64,000 nt of DNA. It comes from Balneolaceae bacterium. Lineage in GTDB: Bacteria; Bacteroidota; Rhodothermia; Balneolales; Balneolaceae. Of this stretch, positions 9,579 through 17,966 are shown one piece after another. The translations under genes and the position numbers were made by a program. The DNA lies in NCBI GenBank assembly GCA_020832285.1, contig JAFIFB010000059.1:53341-117340 (forward strand), given 5' to 3'. The notes under the pieces are model-generated. The model did no database searches. It was not told the DNA's origin and worked only from the letters and a program-made list of their open reading frames with translations. Positions within the stretch are counted from its first letter, which is position 1. Every line of letters begins with the position of its first letter.

Positions 9579-11442
9579 TGTAAAATGGCTGACCGCTTTC
9601 CTGGTCATTTCCCTTGTTGGTGTTCCTTCAGGAACTTCTCAACCACTACCCTTTTTGGCAGATTCGGTAACCTATCTGTGGCCAACCGACTCCAGCCGAC
9701 AGCTCTCTTCCACTTTTGCAGAGACCCGTTCGGCCCATCTGCATGCCGGGCTTGATATTCGTACATGGGGACAGGAAGGCTACCGTGTTTTTGCAACACG
9801 GGACGGTGTAATTCACCGTATCGGGATGAGCCCTTACGGATATGGTAATGTGATTTACATGAAACATAATGATGGCAGTTACTCCGTATATGCTCATCTG
9901 AACCGATTCGAACCCGGCCTACAGGCTTTTGCCGACTCTATCCGTTTCCAGGATTACAGCGCTCAGATTGATAAGGTAATTGAGGATGCCGGCCTTTATT
10001 ACAGCCAGGGTGATCTAATTGCCTATACCGGCTCAACGGGCGTGGGACCACCCCACCTGCATTTTGAATTACGCACTCCTGAGTTCAAACCCTTTAATCC
10101 CCTTCTCACAAACCTGCGCGTTCACGATACCATCCCTCCTGTTTTCAGGCAGCTTGGCATTGAGCATTTGCAACCGGGAACACTCCGTATGGGCAGGCAC
10201 GAAATTAAAAATGCATCCGGTTCGGGCAACCGCTATCACTTCGGTGAGGTGATGGCCAGCGGGCCCGTGGGGCTTTCCGTAAATGTTCACGATCGTGCTA
10301 ACGATACACCAAATGTATATGCTGTTCATTCACTTACGATGATACATGAATCGGACACGCTGTTCCATTCACAAGCTGATTATTTTGCCCATGAACATCG
10401 CAGGCAGATGCTGATTGACAGATCGTATCCTATTTTTGCACAAACACGGCGTGGTTTTCAAAGACTCTATCAGGTAACCGGAAATCAGCTCCCGTTCTAC
10501 CATACAGCCCAAAACAGGGGTGTTTTACATTTTAAGGAAGGCAGTTACCCTATCCGGATAGTTGCATCTGACATTTTCGGGAATAAATCTGAGGCCACAC
10601 TTACCCTTCGGTTTGATGGGGCAACCACGCCTTCGGAAGAAGAAATTGCATATGTACCGCCCTATCCCGAGCCAAACTCCATTCACCCCGGCTCACTTCT
10701 GGAATGGAACCGAAAATCTCTTGATCCCGACATTCCCCTGCTGGTTTCTGCTCAGACCACCACTATCCCCTACCGAAGAACAAGTATGCCCCTGCATGTA
10801 GGAAGCCCTCAGGTTGTTGAAAAAACACTTGTTCCGGGCAAAAAAAGTATTCTTAACACACCGAACCAAAAATTGTGGATAGAATTTCCAGAAGACGCTC
10901 TTTATGACACTCTCCGTCTGCGCATGACGGTTGCAGAAGATGAAAATGAGGTTCGAATCAGTTTTGAGCCTGATCGGCTTCCCGTAAATAATCCATTGCA
11001 AATCAATTATATCCTGCCGGTTCATCTGAGAGAAAATTCCCGTCTGAGCCTTTTCTCGATTGATCAGTATCGAAATCGTCAATTTTACATCAGTTCCAAC
11101 AACTCATTTGGTGTGATACGTGCATCCCTCAGGGAAATCAGCAGTTTGATTTTAAAAGAGGATAATACTCCGCCGTGGGTTGGCCGTCCGCGAATTGAGC
11201 GTAATCTGGCAGGCAATCACCTTGTAATAGTACCCGTAAGAGACTCACAAACAGGCATCGATTTTCAGCGGTCCCGGATTTTGGTAAACGGAGTTCGCGG
11301 ACTTGTGGAGTACGATCCTGAAAAAGCATTTTTAATGTACTATAACCCAGATTTTACGCCTTCCTCAAGGAATGAACTTGAAATTGAAGTGTTTGACGGG
11401 GCCGGAAATATCAGGACACTGAACACATCCCTTGCTTACTAA
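9565..11442 (+). CDS. M23 family metallopeptidase, secreted
   Basis: I chose the ATG at 9565 because it gives a signal peptide (basic MFHRNVKW, then LTAFLVISLVGVPSG); the frame is open 42 bp further upstream. The LytM/M23 domain lies at about residues 30-180 and keeps the zinc ligands His60 and Asp64 (HAGLD) and the HLHFE motif with His164 and His166, so it should be an active peptidoglycan endopeptidase. The remaining 440 residues are beta-rich, Ig-like and carry no catalytic motif; they probably position the enzyme in the envelope. It overlaps the FAH-type gene upstream. Confidence 0.88.
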   Translation: MFHRNVKWLTAFLVISLVGVPSGTSQPLPFLADSVTYLWPTDSSRQLSSTFAETRSAHLHAGLDIRTWGQEGYRVFATRDGVIHRIGMSPYGYGNVIYMKHNDGSYSVYAHLNRFEPGLQAFADSIRFQDYSAQIDKVIEDAGLYYSQGDLIAYTGSTGVGPPHLHFELRTPEFKPFNPLLTNLRVHDTIPPVFRQLGIEHLQPGTLRMGRHEIKNASGSGNRYHFGEVMASGPVGLSVNVHDRANDTPNVYAVHSLTMIHESDTLFHSQADYFAHEHRRQMLIDRSYPIFAQTRRGFQRLYQVTGNQLPFYHTAQNRGVLHFKEGSYPIRIVASDIFGNKSEATLTLRFDGATTPSEEEIAYVPPYPEPNSIHPGSLLEWNRKSLDPDIPLLVSAQTTTIPYRRTSMPLHVGSPQVVEKTLVPGKKSILNTPNQKLWIEFPEDALYDTLRLRMTVAEDENEVRISFEPDRLPVNNPLQINYILPVHLRENSRLSLFSIDQYRNRQFYISSNNSFGVIRASLREISSLILKEDNTPPWVGRPRIERNLAGNHLVIVPVRDSQTGIDFQRSRILVNGVRGLVEYDPEKAFLMYYNPDFTPSSRNELEIEVFDGAGNIRTLNTSLAY

Positions 11443-11541
11443 TGTCGTGATAAACTTATAATATCGGATGAAACCAGACAGGTTTTCTTCTATATTTCAT
11501 ACATAATTTGCATAATTTGTTGAAACCTGTCAGGTCTTTTT
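11441..11541. repeat. MITE-like palindromic repeat (R5), probable terminator
   Basis: The left end AATGTCGTGATAAAC is family-like. The inner arms AACCAGACAGGTT and AACCTGTCAGGT pair with one mismatch and are followed by TCTTTTT. It lies between the convergent ends of the M23 and ridA genes and could terminate both transcripts. Confidence 0.65.
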
Positions 11542-11547
11542 AAATAA

Positions 11548-11928
11548 TCAGATGTATGCGATACAACTGATCTCAATAAGTACGTTTTTTGGAAGTGTTT
11601 TTACGGCTACGGTCTCACGTGCGGGTGGTTCCGAATCAAAATAACCCCCATAGATTTTATTCACTTTGGGAAAATCGTCCATATCATCCAGGAAAATTGA
11701 GCACTTTAAAACTTTAGAAAAACCGGAACCCGCTTCCTTTAATACAGTATCAATGTTATTCATGACTTTACGGGTTTGTTCCTCAATCCCACCCTCCACA
11801 ACTTGCATACTTGCTGCATCAAGTGCAATTTGCCCGGAGCAGTAAACCATATTATTGTGCACTACTGCCTGACTGTAGGGACCTATTGCTTCTGGGGCGT
11901 GCACTGTATTTACAATTTTTTTTGACAT
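11548..11928 (-). CDS. ridA: RidA family enamine/imine deaminase
   Basis: I set the start at 11928 because the next 126 residues match RidA end to end, and the longer frame upstream adds an unlikely 50-residue tail. Landmarks are EAIGPYSQAVVHNNMVYCSGQI, VKCSIFLDDMDDFPKVN-type text and the substrate-binding Arg in PPARETVAV. RidA hydrolyses reactive 2-aminoacrylate made by PLP dehydratases. It forms trimers in the cytosol. It is divergent from the TPR lipoproteins and is transcribed toward the M23 gene. Confidence 0.92.
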   Translation of the reverse strand: MSKKIVNTVHAPEAIGPYSQAVVHNNMVYCSGQIALDAASMQVVEGGIEEQTRKVMNNIDTVLKEAGSGFSKVLKCSIFLDDMDDFPKVNKIYGGYFDSEPPARETVAVKTLPKNVLIEISCIAYI

Positions 11929-12110
11929 GACGTTTGCAATAAAAGTTAAAATAAAAAAGTTGTAGTGTTCATTAACATATAAAAGATAGCATTTCGTAAA
12001 CTGACAGTCTAAAACAGTGTCATCCTGTAAGCCGTTATTGCGGAAAGCTGTATATATGGTTACTTTGTGGTAATACATTAATTAAAAAAAACAACGACAT
12101 TCTTACAAAC

Positions 12111-13430
12111 ATGAAAAGCTTTAAACCATTTCTTTTAATATTTGCTGTTGTTGGCCTTCTTTGGGCGTGTGAGACTACGGACCCTTTTGTTGATGAAGTA
12201 CAGATTCATATGCTTACCGGCGACTACGAAACCGCACTGCAAACAGTTGAAGAAGCCCTCGAAGCAAACCCGGATAACCATACAGCACATTTTTATAAAG
12301 GTGTTGTTATAGCATCACAAGGGGAAAGCAACGAAGACCCAAGAGACCGAAAGCCCTACTACGAAAGAGCCAAAGAATCTTTTGACAGAGCTAAAGAGTT
12401 AATGCTCGCTTTAGAAGAACGGCCCGAGGAATATGAAGAGCTCGAAAATACCATTATTTCTTTCTGGGCTGATGAGTACAATATGGGTGTTGAGATTCAA
12501 AATGACGACAGTTTATTTAATGCTACTCCTGACCCATTTGAAACTTCACTTGCTCATTTCATCAATGCAGCTACTATCAATCCGGACAGTGCAATGACCT
12601 ACCAGGTATTGTCTTCCACCTATTTCCAGCTTGATGATACCGAAAATGCGATTACTTCATACGAGCAGGCTATGAATCTGATGGAGCAGCCGCAAGTTGA
12701 TGATTATGAATATCTGATTAGCCTCTACCTATATGAAAATCAATACGAAAAGGCAATTGAGCTTTCTGAAAGGGCAATGGCCGCATATGAAGATGAAACC
12801 ATTTTTGTACAATTTTTGGCAGATGCCTACATTCAATCGGGTGACAGGGAAAGAGCCGTTAGCCTTGTTGAAGAGTTGATTGCAAATGAACCCGACAACC
12901 CTCAATACAGGCGGGTACTGGGAACACAAGTCTATCAAAACGTTGATCAGATAACGGCCAGTGTCTCTGATCTCTACCAGGAACAGTTTGATCTGCGGGG
13001 GGAGATAAGAAATCAGAGTGGAAGTGAACTTGAACAAACTGAAGCTGCACTCGAAGAAATACAAGCACGTATTGATGCAAAGGAAGCCGAAATTGATGAA
13101 TTAACCCTGATTGCAGTTCGTGAAATGGAGCGAGTGACTGAACTGGAACCCGACAGTGAATCTGCCCACTTCATTCTTGGAATTATCTACCAAAACCGTG
13201 CTGCTAACCTTTTCGAGCGCCGGAACAACACCACTGATAATCAGGAAGCGCAAGAGTATGACGACAGGGCCCGTGAAAACCTTCGCGAAGCACTAATTTA
13301 TTACGAACGAGCCGCAGAAATTAATCCCGATAATCCTGAAAACTGGCAGTCTCTCTTCCAGGTTTACACAACCCTTGGTATGGAAGAAGAAGCTGAAGAA
13401 GCAATGGAAAGAGCCGGATTTGAAGACTAA
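12111..13430 (+). CDS. TPR-repeat lipoprotein (1)
   Basis: The 439-residue product has a signal peptide and lipobox (LLWACET), so it should be an envelope lipoprotein. At least six tetratricopeptide units are seen, for example YETALQTVEEALEANPDN near residue 40, and units near 160, 215, 240, 350 and 390. A coiled-coil stretch of Glu/Ala/Leu lies at about 285-330. TPRs are protein-binding scaffolds. It is followed 23 bp later by a second TPR lipoprotein of like architecture, and both end with the same GMEEEAE motif, so they are tandem paralogues. Confidence 0.85.
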   Translation: MKSFKPFLLIFAVVGLLWACETTDPFVDEVQIHMLTGDYETALQTVEEALEANPDNHTAHFYKGVVIASQGESNEDPRDRKPYYERAKESFDRAKELMLALEERPEEYEELENTIISFWADEYNMGVEIQNDDSLFNATPDPFETSLAHFINAATINPDSAMTYQVLSSTYFQLDDTENAITSYEQAMNLMEQPQVDDYEYLISLYLYENQYEKAIELSERAMAAYEDETIFVQFLADAYIQSGDRERAVSLVEELIANEPDNPQYRRVLGTQVYQNVDQITASVSDLYQEQFDLRGEIRNQSGSELEQTEAALEEIQARIDAKEAEIDELTLIAVREMERVTELEPDSESAHFILGIIYQNRAANLFERRNNTTDNQEAQEYDDRARENLREALIYYERAAEINPDNPENWQSLFQVYTTLGMEEEAEEAMERAGFED

Positions 13431-13453
13431 ATCTCCTAACTAACTTATTTAAA

Positions 13454-14689
13454 ATGAAGCATTCATTAGCCCGAACGGCTCTCCCGATGTTAATCGGGAT
13501 GGCCTTCGGGGTTTTTTTTATCCTATCATGTTCAACAGTTGAACAGTCCTCACCACAGAGCGAACCAGCCCCATCGACTCAACAGCAGTTTGAGGAACAG
13601 CTAAGCAATCTGGACAGACAGATCGGGGAAAACCCAAACGAAATAAGCCTCAGAATTCAAAAAGCAAATCTTTTGGTTGACTTTGCAAAGAGCCGGGAAG
13701 AACCTTCTCAACGCAAACCTGTCTATCAAAATCTACGGGATTTATCCGCTTCTACAGCTCAGATCAATCTGTATACGGATGAACTGGAACCCGTTATCAC
13801 TGCAGCGTGGGCTGAAGAGCAAAGCAGCGGCATGAGATTGCTGCAACAAAATGATTCTGAAACAATAGACACTCATTTTGATACTATCATTGCTCATTTT
13901 GAGAATGCCATCACCATCATTCCCGATAGTCTTGTTACATACAGCCTTAAGGCCACAACCTTTTACCGTAACGGTTACCTGAATGAAGCAGTTAAAACCC
14001 TTGAAACTGCAAAAAGAATGGCAGAAAATACTGATCTGGAAATATCGGAAAAGCTGGCTTATCTCTACCTGGAATCCGGTAAACTCGATGAGTCTGTCGC
14101 TATATATAGTGACCTGGTAGAGTCGAATCCCGATGATGACCACTTTCATCACGGACTCGTCAATGCCTACATACTAAATAACCAGCATGAAAAAGCTGTA
14201 GATTTACTCCAGCTTCTTGTTGAAAAATACCCAACCCGTTACAACTATCAGGAAGCACTTGCTACTGAACTCTACTTTATTTTTGAAAAAGAAGCCGGAT
14301 TGATAATTTCCAGCCCCGGCAGTTATGACCCCGCTGATGAATCGATCGAGCAGCTTATTAATAAACTGGAGGATGTTCACTCCATGTTTGACGCTCTTAA
14401 ATCAGATATTCCCACAAATGAGGAAAACATCTACCGGATGGCTGCTTTTTATAAAAATTCAGCTTCAAAACTTCGTGAAATTTCTGCCTCATTATCTTTA
14501 AACAATCAATCCAAAGCGTCGATTGAGGCTCTTGAAAAAGCCCACCTTGAATACGGATTACCACTTTGGGAAAGACTCTCAGAGATAAATCCGGACAATC
14601 TCGAATATCTCACAAGCCTGAGGAATATCTACCTATACCTTGGTATGGAAGAAGAGGCAGAATCCCTTGAACGTTCGATAAACTTTTAG
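13454..14689 (+). CDS. TPR-repeat lipoprotein (2)
   Basis: A 411-residue paralogue of the preceding gene. The lipobox is ILSC at about residue 26, followed by a Ser/Pro/Gln-rich linker and TPR units spread through residues 50-400 (for example ESGKLDESVAIYSDLVESNPDD). It lies 23 bp after the first copy and 6 bp before the PLP enzyme gene, so a single transcript 12111-17034 is likely. Its role is unknown; an envelope scaffold is the simplest idea. Confidence 0.83.
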   Translation: MKHSLARTALPMLIGMAFGVFFILSCSTVEQSSPQSEPAPSTQQQFEEQLSNLDRQIGENPNEISLRIQKANLLVDFAKSREEPSQRKPVYQNLRDLSASTAQINLYTDELEPVITAAWAEEQSSGMRLLQQNDSETIDTHFDTIIAHFENAITIIPDSLVTYSLKATTFYRNGYLNEAVKTLETAKRMAENTDLEISEKLAYLYLESGKLDESVAIYSDLVESNPDDDHFHHGLVNAYILNNQHEKAVDLLQLLVEKYPTRYNYQEALATELYFIFEKEAGLIISSPGSYDPADESIEQLINKLEDVHSMFDALKSDIPTNEENIYRMAAFYKNSASKLREISASLSLNNQSKASIEALEKAHLEYGLPLWERLSEINPDNLEYLTSLRNIYLYLGMEEEAESLERSINF

Positions 14690-14695
14690 ATATCC

Positions 14696-15838
14696 ATGAA
14701 ATTCAATACCAAAGCTATCCATGCCGGACAGAAACCCGAAGAATCATCCGGTGCGGTCATGCCTCCTATTTTTCAGACCTCTACCTATGCACAGGAAGCA
14801 CCCAATGTTAACCGGGGATACGATTACGCCAGAGTCGGTAATCCAACCCGAACAGCACTTGAACGGCTGATTGCCGGACTTGAAGATGCAAAACATTGTG
14901 CCTGTTTTTCGAGCGGTGTTGGTGCGATTGATGCAATCATGAAAACTCTGAAGCCTGGCGATCACGTTATCTCCACCAACGATTTATACGGTGGCACTTA
15001 CCGCCTTTTTACACAGGTTTTTGAACCTTACGGTATTGAATTCAGCTTTGTAAATATGACAAGGCTCGAAGAAGTGGAAGGGGCCATTCAGCCGAATACT
15101 AAACTTATCTGGATTGAAACCCCCACGAATCCCCTTCTTCGCATCATTGATATCAAAGCAGTGGCCAGTTTTGCTAAGAACCACGGTGCCCTAAGTGCTG
15201 TAGATAACACCTTTGCCTCCCCATACCTTCAGCAGCCTTTAAACCTTGGCGCCGACATAGTGATGCACTCCACCACCAAATATCTGGGCGGCCATTCCGA
15301 CGTAATTGGCGGAGCTGTAGCTTCATCGAATGATGAGTTTATGGAAAAAATCCGATTCCAGGTAAAAACCACCGGTGCCGTTCCCGGGCCGATGGATTGT
15401 TACCTGACGCTACGGGGTATCAAAACACTTCACATTCGTATGGACCGATCGGTCGAAAACACAAAAAAGGTCGTACACTTTTTGAATAATCATCCTGATG
15501 TAGACCATGTATATTATCCCGGCCTTCCCGATCACCCTCAGCATGAGCTTGCAACCCGCCAAATGAAAGATTATGGTGCCATGCTCTCTTTTGGCCTGAA
15601 GGATGACACAATTGAAAAAGCCACCCGTGTGATGGCCGCTACTAAAATATTTACCCTCGCCGAGAGTTTAGGAGGTGTAGAGTCGTTAATCAGCAACCCC
15701 GCGAGCATGACTCATGGTTCTATACCCAAAGAAGTTCGTGAGAAAGCCGGACTCACCGATTCCCTGATTCGTGTATCTGTGGGAATTGAAGACGCGGAAG
15801 ACCTGGTTGCTGATCTCGATCAGGCACTCTCAAAATAA
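14696..15838 (+). CDS. Cystathionine gamma-synthase/lyase family PLP enzyme
   Basis: The 380-residue product is a full-length Cys/Met-metabolism PLP enzyme. It shows YDYARVGNPTRTALE (the Tyr-Arg pair that binds PLP phosphate of the neighbouring subunit), FSSGVGAIDA, SAVDNTFASPYLQQPL, the Schiff-base Lys195 in HSTTKYLGGHSD, and SLGGVESLISNPASMTH near the end. Either transsulfuration direction (metB or mccB/cth) is possible: motifs seen here do not separate them. It is 6 bp after the TPR gene and 17 bp before the thiolase. Confidence 0.92.
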   Translation: MKFNTKAIHAGQKPEESSGAVMPPIFQTSTYAQEAPNVNRGYDYARVGNPTRTALERLIAGLEDAKHCACFSSGVGAIDAIMKTLKPGDHVISTNDLYGGTYRLFTQVFEPYGIEFSFVNMTRLEEVEGAIQPNTKLIWIETPTNPLLRIIDIKAVASFAKNHGALSAVDNTFASPYLQQPLNLGADIVMHSTTKYLGGHSDVIGGAVASSNDEFMEKIRFQVKTTGAVPGPMDCYLTLRGIKTLHIRMDRSVENTKKVVHFLNNHPDVDHVYYPGLPDHPQHELATRQMKDYGAMLSFGLKDDTIEKATRVMAATKIFTLAESLGGVESLISNPASMTHGSIPKEVREKAGLTDSLIRVSVGIEDAEDLVADLDQALSK

Positions 15839-15855
15839 AACCAGGACTTCGTCTT

Positions 15856-17034
15856 ATGCGCACAGTTGTCATTGTTGAAGCCAAAAGAACCCCGATTGGA
15901 TCATTCGGCGGAAGTTTATCATCGCTCACCGCCCCCCAACTGGCTGCATCCGTTATTTTTGAACTGATAAAAACCAGCGGGATCAAACCGGAACATATAG
16001 ATGAAGTAGTTCTTGGCAATGTTCTCACAGCCGGAATCGGACAGGCACCGGCCCGCCAGGCCACTATCAAAGCAGGGATTCCAAATAAAACACCCGCTAC
16101 TACAGTAAACAAGGTTTGTGCTTCCGGAATGAAAGCAATTATGATTGCAGCCGATCAGATTTCTCTCGGCCACAATGATGTAGTGATTGCCGGAGGAATG
16201 GAGAGTATGAGCAATGTTCCCTACTATCTAAAAAAACAGCGCTTCGGTTCCAAACTGGGCCATACTGAAGCAACGGATGGGATCATTTCCGATGGTTTAT
16301 GGGATGTTTACAACGATTTTCATATGGGTAATGCCGGTGAAATATGTGCCAAAGAATGCAATATCAGCCGTGAACAGCAGGATGAATTTGCCATTGAATC
16401 GTACAAACGGGCAATAAAAGCTCATGAAGATGGCTCTCTGGATAACGAGATTGTTCCGATCAAAGTAAAGAGTCGCAAAGGTGATGTAACAATGGTGAAG
16501 ATGGACGAGGAGCTTGAGCGGGTAAATTTCGATAAAATCCCTCATCTTCGTCCGGTTTTTGATAAAGAAGGCACCATCACAGCGGCCAATGCGAGCAGTA
16601 TTAATGACGGTGCCGCTGCACTTCTACTGATGAGTGAAGAAAAAGCTGTTGAACTCGGGCTCAAGCCTTTGGCCAAGATCGTGAGTCACGCCAGTGCGGC
16701 CAAAGCACCCGAATGGTTCACCACTGCTCCGGCTGATGCCATCCCGAAAGCACTGCTAAAAGGCGGAATTGAAAAAAGTGATATTGACCTTTTCGAAATT
16801 AATGAAGCCTTTTCTGTGGTTTCACTTGCAAACAATCAGCTTCTCGAATTGAACCCCGAAAAAGTGAATATTCATGGTGGTGCGGTGAGTATTGGCCATC
16901 CTATCGGCTGCTCCGGAGCAAGAATTGTGGTAACCCTACTTCACGCCCTCAAAAAAACCGGTGGTTCTGCAGGTTGTGCTGGCATCTGTAACGGCGGCGG
17001 CGGTGCTTCAGCCCTCGTAGTGGAAATGCTTTAA
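15856..17034 (+). CDS. Acetyl-CoA C-acetyltransferase (thiolase)
   Basis: The 392-residue protein has the complete thiolase active site: Cys88 (NKVCASGMKA), the NEAFSVV motif, His348 (GGAVSIGHPIGCSGAR) and Cys378 (GICNGGGGASA). It condenses two acetyl-CoA or cleaves acetoacetyl-CoA in the cytosol. The length and motifs fit the biosynthetic (AtoB/PhaA) type. Last gene of the likely 12111-17034 transcript. Confidence 0.94.
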   Translation: MRTVVIVEAKRTPIGSFGGSLSSLTAPQLAASVIFELIKTSGIKPEHIDEVVLGNVLTAGIGQAPARQATIKAGIPNKTPATTVNKVCASGMKAIMIAADQISLGHNDVVIAGGMESMSNVPYYLKKQRFGSKLGHTEATDGIISDGLWDVYNDFHMGNAGEICAKECNISREQQDEFAIESYKRAIKAHEDGSLDNEIVPIKVKSRKGDVTMVKMDEELERVNFDKIPHLRPVFDKEGTITAANASSINDGAAALLLMSEEKAVELGLKPLAKIVSHASAAKAPEWFTTAPADAIPKALLKGGIEKSDIDLFEINEAFSVVSLANNQLLELNPEKVNIHGGAVSIGHPIGCSGARIVVTLLHALKKTGGSAGCAGICNGGGGASALVVEML

Positions 17035-17096
17035 AAGCATGGCATAAATTTTATGGTGCCGTGACGGTGCAATTGAATTTAATACTCTCCTTTTTG

Positions 17097-17514
17097 ACCC
17101 ACGCAGCAAAGTGCAGTGAAATCTCCTTGGTATTGGAGGGATTTTGGTAAGGCGTTGTTTACGTTAGTTCCCATCGCGGGGAGATCTCTCCACGCGTTCG
17201 CTCCGCTCACTTGGTCGAGATGACAATGGGTGAGTGAGGGAGAGGGAATGACGGGGTGAGTATCAAGCGGCGCAGCAATAAACGTTGGCATGACAATGAA
17301 TGTAATGCGCCGCGTTTTTACCCAGACTCCTTTGTCATTTCGACCGGAGGCCCGCTTTTTGGGCCGGAGTGGAGCTCATCTTTTCCCCACGAAGCGAAGC
17401 GGAGTGAAATCTCCTTGGTATTGGAGGGAGTTTGGCAAGGCGTTGTTTACGTTAGTTCCCATCACGGGGAGATCTCTCCACGCGTTCGCTCCGCTCACTT
17501 GGTCGAGATGACAA
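17097..17514. repeat. Two direct copies of a 120-130 bp intergenic repeat
   Basis: Copy one is 17097-17226 and copy two 17396-17514, about 290 bp apart and roughly 95% identical. Both contain GAAATCTCCTTGGTATTGGA, GGCGTTGTTTACGTTAGTTC and GATCTCTCCACGCGTTCGCT. A third truncated copy lies at about 17713-17762. Open frames across them are by-products. The gap 17035-17966 holds no gene. Confidence 0.8.
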
Positions 17515-17650
17515 GGCTGCTTTATCATGATAGGCAGCGTTTCAGTATCCCAATCATGCACCACCCAGATTTACGCCGCTGCTATGTTTATGCGGCTCGG
17601 TATGTAAATGATTTTGGAATTGTGGATTAAGTTGAAAAATTTATGACACA

Positions 17651-17705
<55 letters not shown>

Positions 17706-17966
17706 ATTAAAGAAGCGTAGTAAAATCTCTTTGGTATTGGAAGGAGCTTGGTAAGACATTCTTTAAAGATAATTGAGTTTGATTTTAAGATTTTGTGGAA
17801 ATTGAGTTAGCAGTTGGATTGTTTCGTAAATGGCCTGTAAAATCCTATTCCTCTTGGCAGTCGATTCCCTTTTTGATACATTATGGCTCGGTTTAACTAA
17901 CTGCCATATCGAACCATTTTTTTGAATCCGGAAAACAAACATTTTCGAAACAGTCTTCAATAATTT

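Noticed and set aside
11929..12078. 50-residue N-terminal extension of RidA
   Set aside because: RidA proteins begin at the chosen ATG, and the extension has no conserved content and reaches toward the divergent promoter.
17256..17630. 124-residue open frame
   Set aside because: It spans the second copy of a direct intergenic repeat and its text comes from the repeat.
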